Positions 24,527 through 33,735 are shown, numbered from the stretch's first letter. The stretch: DNA of 64,000 nt from JBCCXL01 sp039191605 (GCA_039191605.1 JBCCXL010000002.1:186001-250000), one strand, 5' to 3'. Notes: a model not told the origin generated them from the letters alone. Numbers and translations: made by a program.

Positions 24527-25048
24527 GTTGATCTCCTGGGTTCTGCGAAAAGTCGTTCGGTACCGAAAAGCGCCGCCATGATGACCAAAACCCCATCCCG
24601 CCGCAAGGGCTCTACCCACCATCGCGAGACCGAAGCACGATCCAGGCTCCTGAAACCAAGCCAAGGGAGCGCTTTCCCGACCTCATAGCGGCGTTTAGAT
24701 GCAGTCCATAGAGGCCTTCTTTGAGGTGCACTAGGACTGCGACGGGAAGAGTTCGGCAGCTTTTCTGGTTGCTATACTCCGAGGGTCCTCGGCGGCCCAT
24801 CCAGCCCCCTACGGTGAACGTATCTATCTTCGATGGCCCTCGAGGCCTCCTATCGCCGATCCCTTCATCATCGGGGGCGCCTCCATCATCAGCTGCCGGC
24901 CTCTCCTGCGCTCGGTATCCTCACCGGGCCGATCCGAACCTGCGGGTTCGAATCCCCTTCTCCCCTTCATCTTCGATCCGACCCACGGATCCTGACATAG
25001 CGCGCCGCGACCCAAGTCTTTGGTCCCTGGCGCGCCGCGGAGTCTCCC
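24527..25048. other. Divergent intergenic region ftnA / trxB
   Basis: 522 bp without a supported gene. A TATACT hexamer at 24772-24777 could be the -10 of a plus-strand promoter, but no -35 at the right distance is evident. A hairpin cgaacc-tgcg-ggttcg lies at 24935-24950. I see no Fur box with confidence. Confidence 0.4.
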
Positions 25049-26020
25049 ATGAGCCAAACCGATACTCCCGCCCAGCATGCCCGAGTCCTGATTCTCGGCT
25101 CCGGCCCCGCCGGCCTCACCGCCGCCCTTTACAACGCCCGCGCCAATCTCGAGCCGCTGGTGCTCGAGGGCAACCAGCCCGGCGGCCAGCTCACCATCAC
25201 CACCGATGTCGAGAACTTCCCGGGCTTCGAGGAAGGCATTCTCGGCCCCGAGCTGATGGATGTTCTGCGCAAGCAGGCGCAGCGCTTCGGCGCCCAGGTG
25301 AAGTTCGAGAACGCCATCGAGGCGGACTTCAGCCAGCGCCCCTTCCGAGTGCGCACCGAAGAGGCCACCTACACCGCGGACTCCCTGATCATCGCCACCG
25401 GCGCCAGCGCCAAGCTCCTCGGCCTCGAGTCCGAATCCCACCTGATGGGCTATGGGGTGTCCGCCTGCGCCACCTGTGACGGCTTCTTCTTCAAGGATAA
25501 GGAAGTGGCCATCGTCGGCGGCGGCGACTCGGCGATGGAGGAAGCGACCTACCTCACCAAATTCGCCGACAAGGTCACCGTCATTCACCGCCGCGAAGAG
25601 CTCCGCGCCTCGAAGATCATGCAGCAGCGGGCCTTCGACAACCCAAAGATCGAGTTCCTGTGGAACCACGAGGTGAAGGACGTCCTGGGCAGCCGGGACG
25701 GCGGAGTCCAGGGCCTGCGGGTGGTCCATACGGTGAGCGGAGAGGAGTCCACCTTCGATACCCAGGGTCTCTTCCTGGCCATCGGCCACTCTCCCAACAC
25801 CGCCATCTTCGCCGAGCAGCTGGACACCGACGATGTCGGCTACATCCAGGTGCAGAGCCCGACCACCTACACCAACGTGGAGGGCGTCTTCGCCTGCGGC
25901 GACGCCATGGACCCGAGATATCGCCAGGCGGTCACCGCCGCCGGAACCGGCTGCGCCGCCGCCATCGACGCGGAGCGCTGGCTGGAAGACCAAGAGCACT
26001 TCGCCGAGGCCAGCGCATGA
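25049..26020 (+). CDS. trxB: Thioredoxin-disulfide reductase
   Basis: NADPH-dependent flavoenzyme reducing thioredoxin (323 aa). The FAD site is LILGSGPAGLTAALYNARA (14-32), the redox-active pair is C140-A-T-C143, the NADPH site is VAIVGGGDSAMEEATYL (153-169), and the C-terminal FAD motif is GVFACGDAMD. The N-terminal tail has about 12 extra residues. Its stop overlaps the start of the MoxR-like ATPase gene (ATGA), an unusual partner for trxB. Confidence 0.97.
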   Translation: MSQTDTPAQHARVLILGSGPAGLTAALYNARANLEPLVLEGNQPGGQLTITTDVENFPGFEEGILGPELMDVLRKQAQRFGAQVKFENAIEADFSQRPFRVRTEEATYTADSLIIATGASAKLLGLESESHLMGYGVSACATCDGFFFKDKEVAIVGGGDSAMEEATYLTKFADKVTVIHRREELRASKIMQQRAFDNPKIEFLWNHEVKDVLGSRDGGVQGLRVVHTVSGEESTFDTQGLFLAIGHSPNTAIFAEQLDTDDVGYIQVQSPTTYTNVEGVFACGDAMDPRYRQAVTAAGTGCAAAIDAERWLEDQEHFAEASA

Positions 26021-27534
26021 GCTCGGCTTCTCACCCCACCACCCTCGGAGCGCTGCGCGATTCCGGATACCGCCCCCGCAGCGTCAAGGCCGAGATCCGC
26101 GCCAACTTGAAGCGCGCCCTGGCCGCTGGCGACCCGCTCTTTCCCGGCATTCTGGGCTACCAGCGCACGGTAATCCCCGGGGTGGTCAACGCCCTGTTGT
26201 CGGGCCATGACTTCATCTTGCTCGGCCTGCGGGGTCAGGCTAAGACCCGCATCCTGCGGGGCTTGGTCCGCTTCCTCGACGAGGCCGTGCCCTATCTCGA
26301 GGGCTCGGAGCTGCGGGACGATCCTCTCGACCCGGTCTCTCCCTGGGGCCAGCGTCGGGTCCGCGAGCTGGGGGACGAATGCCCCATCGCCTGGCTCCAC
26401 CGAGAAGATCGCTATCACGAGAAGTTGGCGACGCCGGATGTCTCCATCGCCGATCTCCTCGGCGACGTCGACCCCATCAAGGCGGCGACTCGGCAGCTCA
26501 CCTTCGCCGATCCGGAGGTCATTCACTTCGGCATCATCCCGCGATCGAATCGAGGCATCTTCGCCATCAACGAGCTGCCGGACCTCGCACCGCGCATTCA
26601 GGTGGGCCTCTTCAACCTGCTGGAGGAGAGGGATCTACAGATCCGTGGCTTCTCTGCCCGCATGCCGCTGGATCTGTTGATGACCTTCTCCGCCAACCCC
26701 GAGGATTACACCAACCGCGGCTCTATCATTACGCCGCTGAAGGATCGCATCGCCTCCCAGATCCTCACCCACTACCCCGCCGACGTGGAAACCGCGGTGG
26801 AGATCACCCGCCAGGAAGCCTGGACGGATCGCGGGGAGGAGGGGCAAGAGCCCCTGGTGGCCATCGACGACGACGTGCGGCGGCTGATCGAGGAGATCAC
26901 CTTCGCCGCCCGGGATAGCGACCTGGTGGACGAAAGCTCCGGCGTCTCCGCCCGCATGGGCATCTCGGCTCTGGAGATGCTGACCTCCAACCTCGAGCGT
27001 CGGGCGCTGATCCAGGGGGAGAAGCCCGCTCATCCTCGGCTTTGCGACCTGCCGCAGCTGCTGCCGGCGATCACCGGTAAGGTGGAGATGGTCTACGAAG
27101 GTGAGCAGAAAGGCCCGGAGATCGTCGCCCGGCAAATCATCGGCCAAGCGGTGCGCAACGTCTTCGACAGCGCCTTCCCGGAAGTCGGGCGGGAGCTGGG
27201 GAGCGGCGGCGAAGAGGATACCGGCCCCTACTCCACGATCGTAAAGTGGTTTGCCGACGGCAACTCCATCACCCTCTCCGACGAGCTCAGCAGCGCCGAC
27301 TACGCCGCTCAGCTGGAGCAGGTGCCGGGGCTGCTGGAGCTCGCCGCCGAGCATTGGGGCACAGAGCCTCAGCGCCGCCTTTTCGGCGCCGAGCTGGCCC
27401 TCGAGGGGCTGCACCAGCACCTAAAGCTCACCCGCCAGGATCTGGATAGCCAGGTGAGCTACAAGGAGATGCTCAAATTCCAGCTCCTGAAGCCCCGCCG
27501 CAAGCGCCGCGGCGACGACCGTGACGTCAACTGA
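26017..27534 (+). CDS. MoxR/Mg-chelatase-like AAA+ ATPase
   Basis: 505-aa AAA+ protein of the helix-2-insert clade. Walker A is GLRGQAKT (70-77) with Arg after it, the Walker B-like element is GIFAINELPDL with Asn-Glu in place of Asp-Glu, and the sensor region is MTFSANPEDYTNRG. IITPLKDRIASQILTHYP is the arginine-finger region. It begins inside the trxB stop and is followed 26 bp later by a VWA protein. ATPase-VWA pairs of this kind resemble MoxR-VWA and BchI/BchD couples, which remodel or load cofactors into client proteins. The client is unknown; coupling to trxB hints at redox-linked maturation, which is inference. Confidence 0.88.
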   Translation: MSSASHPTTLGALRDSGYRPRSVKAEIRANLKRALAAGDPLFPGILGYQRTVIPGVVNALLSGHDFILLGLRGQAKTRILRGLVRFLDEAVPYLEGSELRDDPLDPVSPWGQRRVRELGDECPIAWLHREDRYHEKLATPDVSIADLLGDVDPIKAATRQLTFADPEVIHFGIIPRSNRGIFAINELPDLAPRIQVGLFNLLEERDLQIRGFSARMPLDLLMTFSANPEDYTNRGSIITPLKDRIASQILTHYPADVETAVEITRQEAWTDRGEEGQEPLVAIDDDVRRLIEEITFAARDSDLVDESSGVSARMGISALEMLTSNLERRALIQGEKPAHPRLCDLPQLLPAITGKVEMVYEGEQKGPEIVARQIIGQAVRNVFDSAFPEVGRELGSGGEEDTGPYSTIVKWFADGNSITLSDELSSADYAAQLEQVPGLLELAAEHWGTEPQRRLFGAELALEGLHQHLKLTRQDLDSQVSYKEMLKFQLLKPRRKRRGDDRDVN

Positions 27535-27560
27535 GCCCTGAGCTAGCTAGGTCCTGAACC

Positions 27561-28661
27561 ATGCGTCATCGCTACTCCCATCTCGACCCTGAGCTGCTGC
27601 AGAAGCTGCTGGCCGGCCAGGAGCTGGAGCAGCTCTTCAACCGACTGCTCCTCTCCGCCGGCGGCGACGCCGAGGCGGCGATGGACTGGATGCGCCAGCT
27701 GCAGAACGCGGGCTATATCTCCGAGGATGTCGACCTCGAAGAATTCTTCCAGCAGCTGGTCGATCGGCGCATGCTGGAGGCCGACAGCGAGGGCAACCTC
27801 TCCCTCTCCTCCGGCGGTGAGCGGCGCCTGCGGCGCGGCGCCCTGGAGGAGATCTTCTCCGGCCTGTCCCGATCCGGACCGGGCTTCCACGCCGTCCGCT
27901 CCGCCGGCGAAGGCATCGAGCGCTTGCCGGAGTCTCGCGCCTACCGCTTCGGCGACGATCTCCAGCACCTGGATGCCTCCAGCTCGCTGAAGAACGCGCT
28001 GCGCCACGGCCCCTTCGCCTCCGGCCCGCTGCAGCTGGAGGAAGACGACCTGGTCGTCTACGAGACCGAGCACCTCACCTCCTGCGCCACCGTCCTCGCC
28101 ATCGACATCAGCCACTCGATGATCCTCTATGGCGAGGACCGCATCACCCCCGCCAAGACCGTCGCCCTGGCGATGGCGGAGCTGATCACCACCCGCTATC
28201 CGAAGGATTACCTGGGAGTGCTGCTCTTCGGCGACCGGGCAGAGCCGGTGGAGCTCTCGCAGCTGCCCTATATCGAGGCGGGGCCGTACCACACCAACAC
28301 CGCCGAGGCCCTGCAGCTGGCCCGCGGCCTGCTGGCCCGCAAGCGGCAGCCCAACAAGCAGATCTTCCTGATCACCGACGGCAAGCCCTCGGCGATGACC
28401 ATGGACGACGGCCGGGTGTTCAAGAATCCCTACGGCCTCGACATGCGCATCGTCACCAAGACCCTGGACGAAGCCGACGTCTGCCGCCGTCAACAGGTGG
28501 TGATCTCCACCTTCATGATCGCCACCGACCCCACCCTCACGGCTTTCGTCGAGCGCCTGACCCAGGTCAACCGCGGCCGCGCCTTCTTCGCCTCCCCCGA
28601 TAGCCTCGGCGAGTTCATCTTCGCCGACTATTTGACCAACCGCCGCAAGCGGGTGCGCTGA
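27561..28661 (+). CDS. von Willebrand factor A domain protein
   Basis: 366 aa, partner of the preceding ATPase. The N-terminal 160 residues are helical and charged. The VWA domain (about 170-355) has an intact MIDAS: D182-I-S184-H-S186, the Thr loop YHTNTAEAL, and the distal Asp in FLITDGKPS. There is no signal peptide or membrane helix, so it is cytoplasmic. ATPase and VWA domain are separate chains here, as in MoxR systems. Start: ATG 27561, 26 bp after the ATPase stop. Confidence 0.9.
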   Translation: MRHRYSHLDPELLQKLLAGQELEQLFNRLLLSAGGDAEAAMDWMRQLQNAGYISEDVDLEEFFQQLVDRRMLEADSEGNLSLSSGGERRLRRGALEEIFSGLSRSGPGFHAVRSAGEGIERLPESRAYRFGDDLQHLDASSSLKNALRHGPFASGPLQLEEDDLVVYETEHLTSCATVLAIDISHSMILYGEDRITPAKTVALAMAELITTRYPKDYLGVLLFGDRAEPVELSQLPYIEAGPYHTNTAEALQLARGLLARKRQPNKQIFLITDGKPSAMTMDDGRVFKNPYGLDMRIVTKTLDEADVCRRQQVVISTFMIATDPTLTAFVERLTQVNRGRAFFASPDSLGEFIFADYLTNRRKRVR

Positions 28662-28680
28662 GAGCCTGCACCTCTTCGGG

Positions 28681-28743
28681 CTGACGCGCACCTGCCTAGG
28701 CTTACGCGCGTCTGCCCAGGCTGAAGCGCCCCTCCTCTCCAGG
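28681..28743. repeat. 20-bp imperfect tandem repeat x 3
   Basis: Units ctgacgcgcacctgcctagg, cttacgcgcgtctgcccagg and a longer third copy, between the VWA gene and the next ORF. Confidence 0.7.
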
Positions 28744-28775
28744 CTCGACTTCATACCCCAGGAGCGACCCTCACC

Positions 28776-29135
28776 GTGCTCACCGCCGCCGCCATCCTGC
28801 TGGTTCTCCTCGGCCTCGCCCACTCCGTTCTCGGCGAGCGCTACATCCTGATGCGCCTGTTCCGGCGGCCGCTGCCCCCCCTCTTCGGCAGCGATTGGTT
28901 CACCCGCCGCACCCTGCGCTTCGCCTGGCACATCACCAGCGTCGCCTGGTGGGGCTTTGCCGCCCTCTTGGTGAGCGATCTCGAGACCCCGGAGACCACC
29001 CTGTGGATCATCTCCGGCACCTTCTTCGTCTCCGGCCTGATCTCGCTGATCGCCGGCCGCGGGCGCCATTTCTCCTGGGCGGTCTTTCTCGCCATCGCCG
29101 CGCTGGTGGCCTTCTCAGCGCAGGCCCTCGGCTGA
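28776..29135 (+). CDS. Small integral membrane protein
   Basis: 119 aa with four hydrophobic helices (LTAAAILLVLLGLAHSVLG; FAWHITSVAWWGFAALLVS; TLWIISGTFFVSGLISLIAG; FSWAVFLAIAALVAFSAQA). No family was recognised with certainty. GTG start at 28776 with GGAG 11 nt upstream. It may be the last gene of the trxB-ATPase-VWA unit or independent, since 114 bp with tandem repeats separate it. Confidence 0.75.
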   Translation: MLTAAAILLVLLGLAHSVLGERYILMRLFRRPLPPLFGSDWFTRRTLRFAWHITSVAWWGFAALLVSDLETPETTLWIISGTFFVSGLISLIAGRGRHFSWAVFLAIAALVAFSAQALG

Positions 29136-29171
29136 GCTTTCCAGCCCTCTCAGAGAAAGAGGCGCTCAGCC
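29130..29171. terminator. Hairpin spanning two convergent stops
   Basis: 8-bp inverted repeat ggctgagc / gctcagcc with a 26-nt loop that includes the stop codons of both flanking genes. Weak evidence for termination. Confidence 0.35.
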
Positions 29172-31139
29172 GCCGAATCGAGTCGCCAAGCGGGCTCCGA
29201 TCTCGTAGGCCTCGAAGTCCTTCTGGACTCCGATGTCCAACCGTACCGGAGCGCTGGAGGAGCGGTCGCGCCACTGGCCGTAGGCGATGAGGTCCAGTCG
29301 GTCGTTGAGACTCAGGGTCCAGGAGGCGAAGAGTCGGATCTGCTTGTCCTCGCGGCCGGCGTGGAGAGGAGCACGGCTGGAGGGCTTGTCGGTGGTGTAG
29401 TCGCGAATCGAATACTCCGCCTGGAGGAAGAGGGTGGAGCGGCGCTCGCCGCTGAGGCGGAAGCGGCTCGCCACCATCAGATCCACCTGCCGGTAGGAGG
29501 GATCGGTGTCGTCGGAAGTCGCTCGGGTCTCCCCCGGCTCATCGAATCCCTGGGCGTCGGAATCGGTGAATTCGACGGCGTAGGAGAGCCGCAGACCGCG
29601 CCTCAGGTGCTGATCCAGGCGCACGCCGGCAAAGAGGTTGTCGGAGTCGAACTCCTGAAACGCCGAGGAATGCTCGAACTGCGCCAACCCCAAGTGGTAG
29701 CGCAGATCGAAGGCGGCTCCCGCGCTATGGCGGTAGATCAGCCTCGCCTCGGACTTCTCGAATTCGAAGGCCTGGAAGGGATCGACCCCGATGTTTCCGG
29801 TGAGATCGGAATCCCGCAGATGGCGGACGTAGAAATCGGGGAGCTGGCTGAGCCGCAGCTCGAGATCGCGACCGGCTCCCAGCTCCTGGCGCCAATGGGC
29901 GGCGATCTGAGACCAGTCCTTGATGCCGTTGCGCTGATAGGCGCGGTGGGTGAGATCGAGGCCGATCCGAGCTTCCCGCCCACCGAAGCCCGAGAAATGG
30001 CGATGAAGGTCGAGATCTCCCCGAACCACGACGTCGTCGAGGCTCTCCACCCGGAAACGCCCGGGATCCTGCCCCGCATCGAAGCGGCGGATGAATCGAT
30101 CCGAGTAGCGCAGGATGTTGCTGTCGTAGTAGGCGCTGGCCCTCGCCCTTCCAGACCACCGCGGCGCCTCGCTGTGGGCCGAGCGCCCCGGCCCCCCGCT
30201 CACCACCTGAGCCCGGGCCAGCCAGCCGAGCCCCTCGCTGGTCTCTACGGCAAGCCGGTGCTGCCCTGCCGGCAGCGCGAACACCAGCTCGTTGGCCTCC
30301 CCCACCGGCACCAGGTCAGCCCCTTCGATCCGCGCCCGTCTCGAGGGCTTGCCGTCTAGCAGGTACGAGCGAAAGGGCTTCCCGTCCCGGAAGATCGTCA
30401 CCCGGTAGCTCATCTCGCTGCGCTGCTCCGTCGGCCGAATCAGCAGCCGTACTCGCGCCGGGCCCTCCACCGTGGCCTCCAGACGCTCGTCGCCGGAGAA
30501 CAATCGGTAGGGGGTTCGCGAGCCTCGCACCACCAGCTGCCTCGGACTGCCGCCGAGAGCCTCGAGGGGCTCCCAGCGCCGCGAGCGCGCTTCGCGATCG
30601 TCCAGCAGCACCCGCAGCGCCACCGAGCCCCCGGAGGAGCGGGGCAGCCCCACCCTCAGCGTATGGCAGCCGCGCTCGACCCGAAACGGGCTGCGCCTCA
30701 GGGCCCCTGAGCCCAGCCCGTCACCGAAAGATCCGCTGGCTACCCGGTCCACCCGATAAGCCCGCTCCTGTGCCGGAGCCTCGCCGTCGATCTCCAGCGC
30801 CAGCACATAGCGAGCCTGATCGACCCCAGGAGGCAGCATCGCCCGGCTCAGCACCCTCACTTCCCCGGCGCCGCAGAAGGCGTAGAGGGCCTCCCCCCGG
30901 CGGTCGAGGCGCACATAGTCTCCCGCCGAGCTTGCGGTGCGGAAGGTCAGCGCTTCGAGGCTCTGCCGGGGCTTCAGCAGCTCGTCGGCGGAGGCGGAGG
31001 GAACCCCGGCACACAGCGAGGTCGTCAGGACGAGCAACGCCATCGGGAACTCCCGCCGAGGGATCTTCCAACCGGAGGCCACCCTCGAAAGGGAGCACTT
31101 CAGGGAGAGGAGCAGAGAGGATTGGCTTCGATGGTTCAT
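29166..31139 (-). CDS. Outer-membrane beta-barrel protein with two N-terminal beta-sandwich modules (Pgs-linked)
   Basis: 657 aa. A signal peptide with a long n-region (hydrophobic core MALLVLTTSLCAGVPSASA at 33-51) is followed by two modules of about 100 residues. The second (TPYRLFSGDERLEATVEGPA ... LPAGQHRLAVE) resembles the repeats of the upstream protein. From about residue 330 to the end, alternating amphipathic strands (RARASAYYDSNILRYSDRF; RLIYRHSAGAAFDLRYHLGL; KQIRLFASWTLSLNDRLDLI) end in ATRFGG, the pattern of a 14-18-strand outer-membrane barrel. Last gene of the pgs operon, 98 bp after its neighbour, ATG 31139 with AGGAG 5 nt upstream. I infer a porin-like exit or anchor for the polymer; the family is unnamed. 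Confidence 0.78.
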   Translation of the reverse strand: MNHRSQSSLLLSLKCSLSRVASGWKIPRREFPMALLVLTTSLCAGVPSASADELLKPRQSLEALTFRTASSAGDYVRLDRRGEALYAFCGAGEVRVLSRAMLPPGVDQARYVLALEIDGEAPAQERAYRVDRVASGSFGDGLGSGALRRSPFRVERGCHTLRVGLPRSSGGSVALRVLLDDREARSRRWEPLEALGGSPRQLVVRGSRTPYRLFSGDERLEATVEGPARVRLLIRPTEQRSEMSYRVTIFRDGKPFRSYLLDGKPSRRARIEGADLVPVGEANELVFALPAGQHRLAVETSEGLGWLARAQVVSGGPGRSAHSEAPRWSGRARASAYYDSNILRYSDRFIRRFDAGQDPGRFRVESLDDVVVRGDLDLHRHFSGFGGREARIGLDLTHRAYQRNGIKDWSQIAAHWRQELGAGRDLELRLSQLPDFYVRHLRDSDLTGNIGVDPFQAFEFEKSEARLIYRHSAGAAFDLRYHLGLAQFEHSSAFQEFDSDNLFAGVRLDQHLRRGLRLSYAVEFTDSDAQGFDEPGETRATSDDTDPSYRQVDLMVASRFRLSGERRSTLFLQAEYSIRDYTTDKPSSRAPLHAGREDKQIRLFASWTLSLNDRLDLIAYGQWRDRSSSAPVRLDIGVQKDFEAYEIGARLATRFGG

Positions 31140-31237
31140 GGCAGCTCCTAGAAGACGGCCGCGGGAAATCTCGGCGACGAAGGCCTAAGGCAAACGGGGA
31201 CTTTAGGGAGGCGAAGGCCTCAAGAAAGACAAAGATC

Positions 31238-32149
31238 TCAGGGAACCGTGAGCCCGAGATCCTCCTTGGGCAGCATGAAGCGCGCGAGGAGGGTGGACTT
31301 GTCGGGATCCAGGGAATGGATCTCCAGCCGATGAGCCCCGGCGGGGATCGGCAGGACGATCTCCGCTGCCCGCCCCGGCACCAGACTGTCTTCGTCGCGG
31401 TAGGTCGCGAGGTCGGAGCGGCGGCTGCTGAGCTGAAAGGTGTTGACCACCTCACCGTCGATACGCACCTGGAGCCGGTAGTGCACCCGTCCCCGCATCT
31501 CCGGAGAATTCTCCAGCCGGGTGAAGATGCGCAGCTCCGTCGGACCGATGAGATCGAGCTGGAAAGGCTGCTGCGGCGAGTTGCGGTGATAGGTCACCAG
31601 GCTCTCGCGAATCACCAGCTCCACTTCTTCCGAGGAGGCGGCGGGGGTCACCGTGATCCAGTCCCGCCGCTGCGGCTTCCCCTTCTCGAAGAGAGTCCGG
31701 TAATAGATCGGGGGGCTCCCAGGGCCCGGCTGAATCTCGATGTTGTGGAAACCCCGGCGAAGCTGCAGGCGGTAATCCATCAGCCTCCCCGGAACCCCGA
31801 GGGTGCCATCCCGGAACATCGCCGTGCGGGAACGCTGAACCCCGGCGAAGCGAACGTCGAAGGGCTCTGCTCCATTGATCCGCAGCCGCAGAGAGTAGCT
31901 GGCGTCGTTGTCCGACCGCGGCCGAAAACGAGCCCGGGTGACGATGCGCAGCTCCCCCGGTCCCCTCACCGTGACCAGCGTCGGCTTCTCGGACCGCAGC
32001 AGCCTGTAGGGGCGGTCCTTTCCAGAGACAAAGATCTGGGTTGGCTGCGCCCAAGCGCTGGAGGCCAGCAGCGGGCCCAGGAGCACGCTGAGGACCACGC
32101 CCAGAGACGCTTTGGCAATCAAGGAGAAAACGAGCTCACGGACTTTCAT
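31238..32149 (-). CDS. Secreted protein with two beta-sandwich-like repeats (Pgs-linked)
   Basis: 303 aa with a signal peptide (hydrophobic core LGVVLSVLLGPLLASSAWA). Two repeats of about 100 residues share a pattern: YR/YH at the start, GPGELRIVTR / GPTELRIFTR, YSLRLRINGAEPF / YRLQVRIDGEVVN, RSRTAMFRDGTLGVPG / RSDLATYRDEDSLVPG, and a closing G-H-x-I/L-E-I. The same module appears at least once in the downstream barrel protein. The ATG at 32149 lies inside the end of pgsW (14-bp overlap) with GGAGGG upstream, so it is coupled to the synthase genes. No known family was recognised. A periplasmic polymer-binding or bridging role is inferred. Confidence 0.8.
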   Translation of the reverse strand: MKVRELVFSLIAKASLGVVLSVLLGPLLASSAWAQPTQIFVSGKDRPYRLLRSEKPTLVTVRGPGELRIVTRARFRPRSDNDASYSLRLRINGAEPFDVRFAGVQRSRTAMFRDGTLGVPGRLMDYRLQLRRGFHNIEIQPGPGSPPIYYRTLFEKGKPQRRDWITVTPAASSEEVELVIRESLVTYHRNSPQQPFQLDLIGPTELRIFTRLENSPEMRGRVHYRLQVRIDGEVVNTFQLSSRRSDLATYRDEDSLVPGRAAEIVLPIPAGAHRLEIHSLDPDKSTLLARFMLPKEDLGLTVP

Positions 32150-33266
32150 TCTGTAGACCCTCCGGATCGGAGCTTCCCAGGCGGTGAATGCTCTGGTCCC
32201 AAAGATAGAGGCCAATCAACAGCGCCAGCAGCACCAGCGTCGCGACGAGGGTTCGGACCATGCTGTAGCGCACCTTGCCAAAGATCTCCCCCTGCCCCGG
32301 GAGGGGCAGCGAATCCTGCACCGTCCCGAGGCCATAGCGATCTCTCAGGGTACGCACGTTGGTCAACTGAATGACCGGGACGCCCTCGCTGGCGAAGCGC
32401 AGCAGGGCGCCGCGGGCGGGATAATTGCGCTGCGGCAGGCGGTCGTAGGCTCCCGCCGGGATCAGCTCGCCGTTGAGGGAGTGACCGAGGCTCGCCATGC
32501 CGCCGCCGATATTGACGTAGGCCGCCACCGGCTGGGGCAAGCAGGCCTGTCGGAAAAGCTCTACTCGCTGGCGGATGCTGTCTTCCAGCCGCTCGACCTC
32601 GAGGAGAGGAATCTCGTTGCGCTGAATCGCCGATCGCAGCAGCTCTCGCCCCCTCGGTGCCAGCCCGCGACCGGAATCGTTCCCCCCACCGAGGGACGCC
32701 GTGATGGACCGAGTCTCCAGCACTCCGCGGGCGACCAGGTCTCGTTCCATGTCCAGCCAGGTGTAATAGGGATCCGTCGCTCCGTAATTGGACGCCCCCA
32801 CCGAGGTGATCAGCGCCGGGCGCAGACCGACGGTCTCCAGCGCCGCCAGCGCCGAGAGGTTGAGGGCCGGGAAAGAACCGGTGGCGGCCACCGCCACGCA
32901 ATCTCCCGACTTCAGCCCGAGGCTATGGATCATGTCCACCACCACCGCCGCAAAGTTGGGGTTGGTGCTGGTGATCTTGGCCTCCAGATTGCCGCGGTCG
33001 GTGGTGATCTGGGTGTATTCCTGGCCGATCAGGGCGGTCTCCGCGGGGTCGTTGACGGTGTCCACGAAGACCCCCCGCTCGAGGCGAAGCTCCTTCAGCA
33101 CCGTCGATCCCTCGTAGGCTACCTCCGCTGCCCGCAACTTTTCTTCGAACCACGGGCTCTGCACCACCCTCTTGCCCTGCTCCACCCAGAGCAGGGCAAG
33201 AGACGCGAAGATCGCCAGGGGCAGCAGCACCCGGTGGGAACGAGGCGAGAAACTATGCCAATCCAT
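32136..33266 (-). CDS. pgsW: Poly-gamma-glutamate system protein PgsW
   Basis: 376 aa, with a membrane helix near each end (VLLPLAIFASLALLWVEQG and LVATLVLLALLIGLYLWDQ) and a large soluble domain between. The domain contains GLKSGDCVAVAATGSFPALN, SVGASNYGATDP and VNIGGGMASLGHS, which match my recollection of the PgsW family found next to pgsB and pgsC in bacteria that lack pgsA. Its biochemical role is not established; the topology suggests an extracytoplasmic accessory for polymer release or export. ATG 33266, 16 bp after pgsC. Confidence 0.85.
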   Translation of the reverse strand: MDWHSFSPRSHRVLLPLAIFASLALLWVEQGKRVVQSPWFEEKLRAAEVAYEGSTVLKELRLERGVFVDTVNDPAETALIGQEYTQITTDRGNLEAKITSTNPNFAAVVVDMIHSLGLKSGDCVAVAATGSFPALNLSALAALETVGLRPALITSVGASNYGATDPYYTWLDMERDLVARGVLETRSITASLGGGNDSGRGLAPRGRELLRSAIQRNEIPLLEVERLEDSIRQRVELFRQACLPQPVAAYVNIGGGMASLGHSLNGELIPAGAYDRLPQRNYPARGALLRFASEGVPVIQLTNVRTLRDRYGLGTVQDSLPLPGQGEIFGKVRYSMVRTLVATLVLLALLIGLYLWDQSIHRLGSSDPEGLQNESP

Positions 33267-33282
33267 CCGCTTGAGCCCTCCC

Positions 33283-33735
33283 CTAGGCCGGCAGCACCAC
33301 GCCGCCGAAAAACAGGATCACCAAGAAACGCACCAGAGTCGCGGTGATCACCAAGGTACACAGCGTACGAACCACTCCCTGCCGCAAGAACCAGTTGGCG
33401 ATCAGGCCCGGCACCACCCAACCCACCGCGGCGAGCTCCACGGTGGTAAGGCCAATCTCGAAGTTGAGGAAATTGCGGGAGGCGATGGAGAGCAGGCAGC
33501 CCACGAGCACGCAGAGCACCAGCTGCCGGCGGCCGAAGACGAAGCTATAGCGGGAGAAGAGGGTCAGCAGGCCCATCGTCACCAGGGCGACGAGCAGCAC
33601 CCCGGCGAGGCGCTCCGGCGCTCCCAGCTGAAGGGCGATGTAGCCTGGCACCACCAAGCCCCCGGCGGCGAGACCGAAGGCCTCGTAAGAAAGCAGGCTC
33701 AGGGCCAGGCCGAGGGTAATTGCCACTTCAACCAT
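33283..33735 (-). CDS. pgsC: Poly-gamma-glutamate synthase subunit PgsC/CapC
   Basis: 150-aa membrane protein with four to five helices and the CapC-type opening MVEVAITLGLALSLLSYEAFGLAAGG followed by LVVPGYIALQL, then GLTTVELAAVGWVVPGLIANW. PgsC forms the membrane part of the amide ligase with PgsB. Length is as expected (about 150 aa). Its ATG at 33735 overlaps the pgsB stop by 8 bp. Confidence 0.93.
   Translation of the reverse strand: MVEVAITLGLALSLLSYEAFGLAAGGLVVPGYIALQLGAPERLAGVLLVALVTMGLLTLFSRYSFVFGRRQLVLCVLVGCLLSIASRNFLNFEIGLTTVELAAVGWVVPGLIANWFLRQGVVRTLCTLVITATLVRFLVILFFGGVVLPA

Noticed and set aside
24931..24966. Possible tRNA (ggttcgaatcc T-arm-like string)
   Set aside because: No acceptor, D or anticodon arms can be built around it; it is a short hairpin cgaacc-tgcg-ggttcg.
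27543..29069. 508-codon minus-strand frame opposite the VWA gene
   Set aside because: The VWA MIDAS motif on the plus strand is clear; the antisense product is low complexity.
30770..32374. 534-codon plus-strand frame across the Pgs-linked secreted genes
   Set aside because: Arg/Pro-rich with no fold, opposite two genes with signal peptides and Shine-Dalgarno sites.
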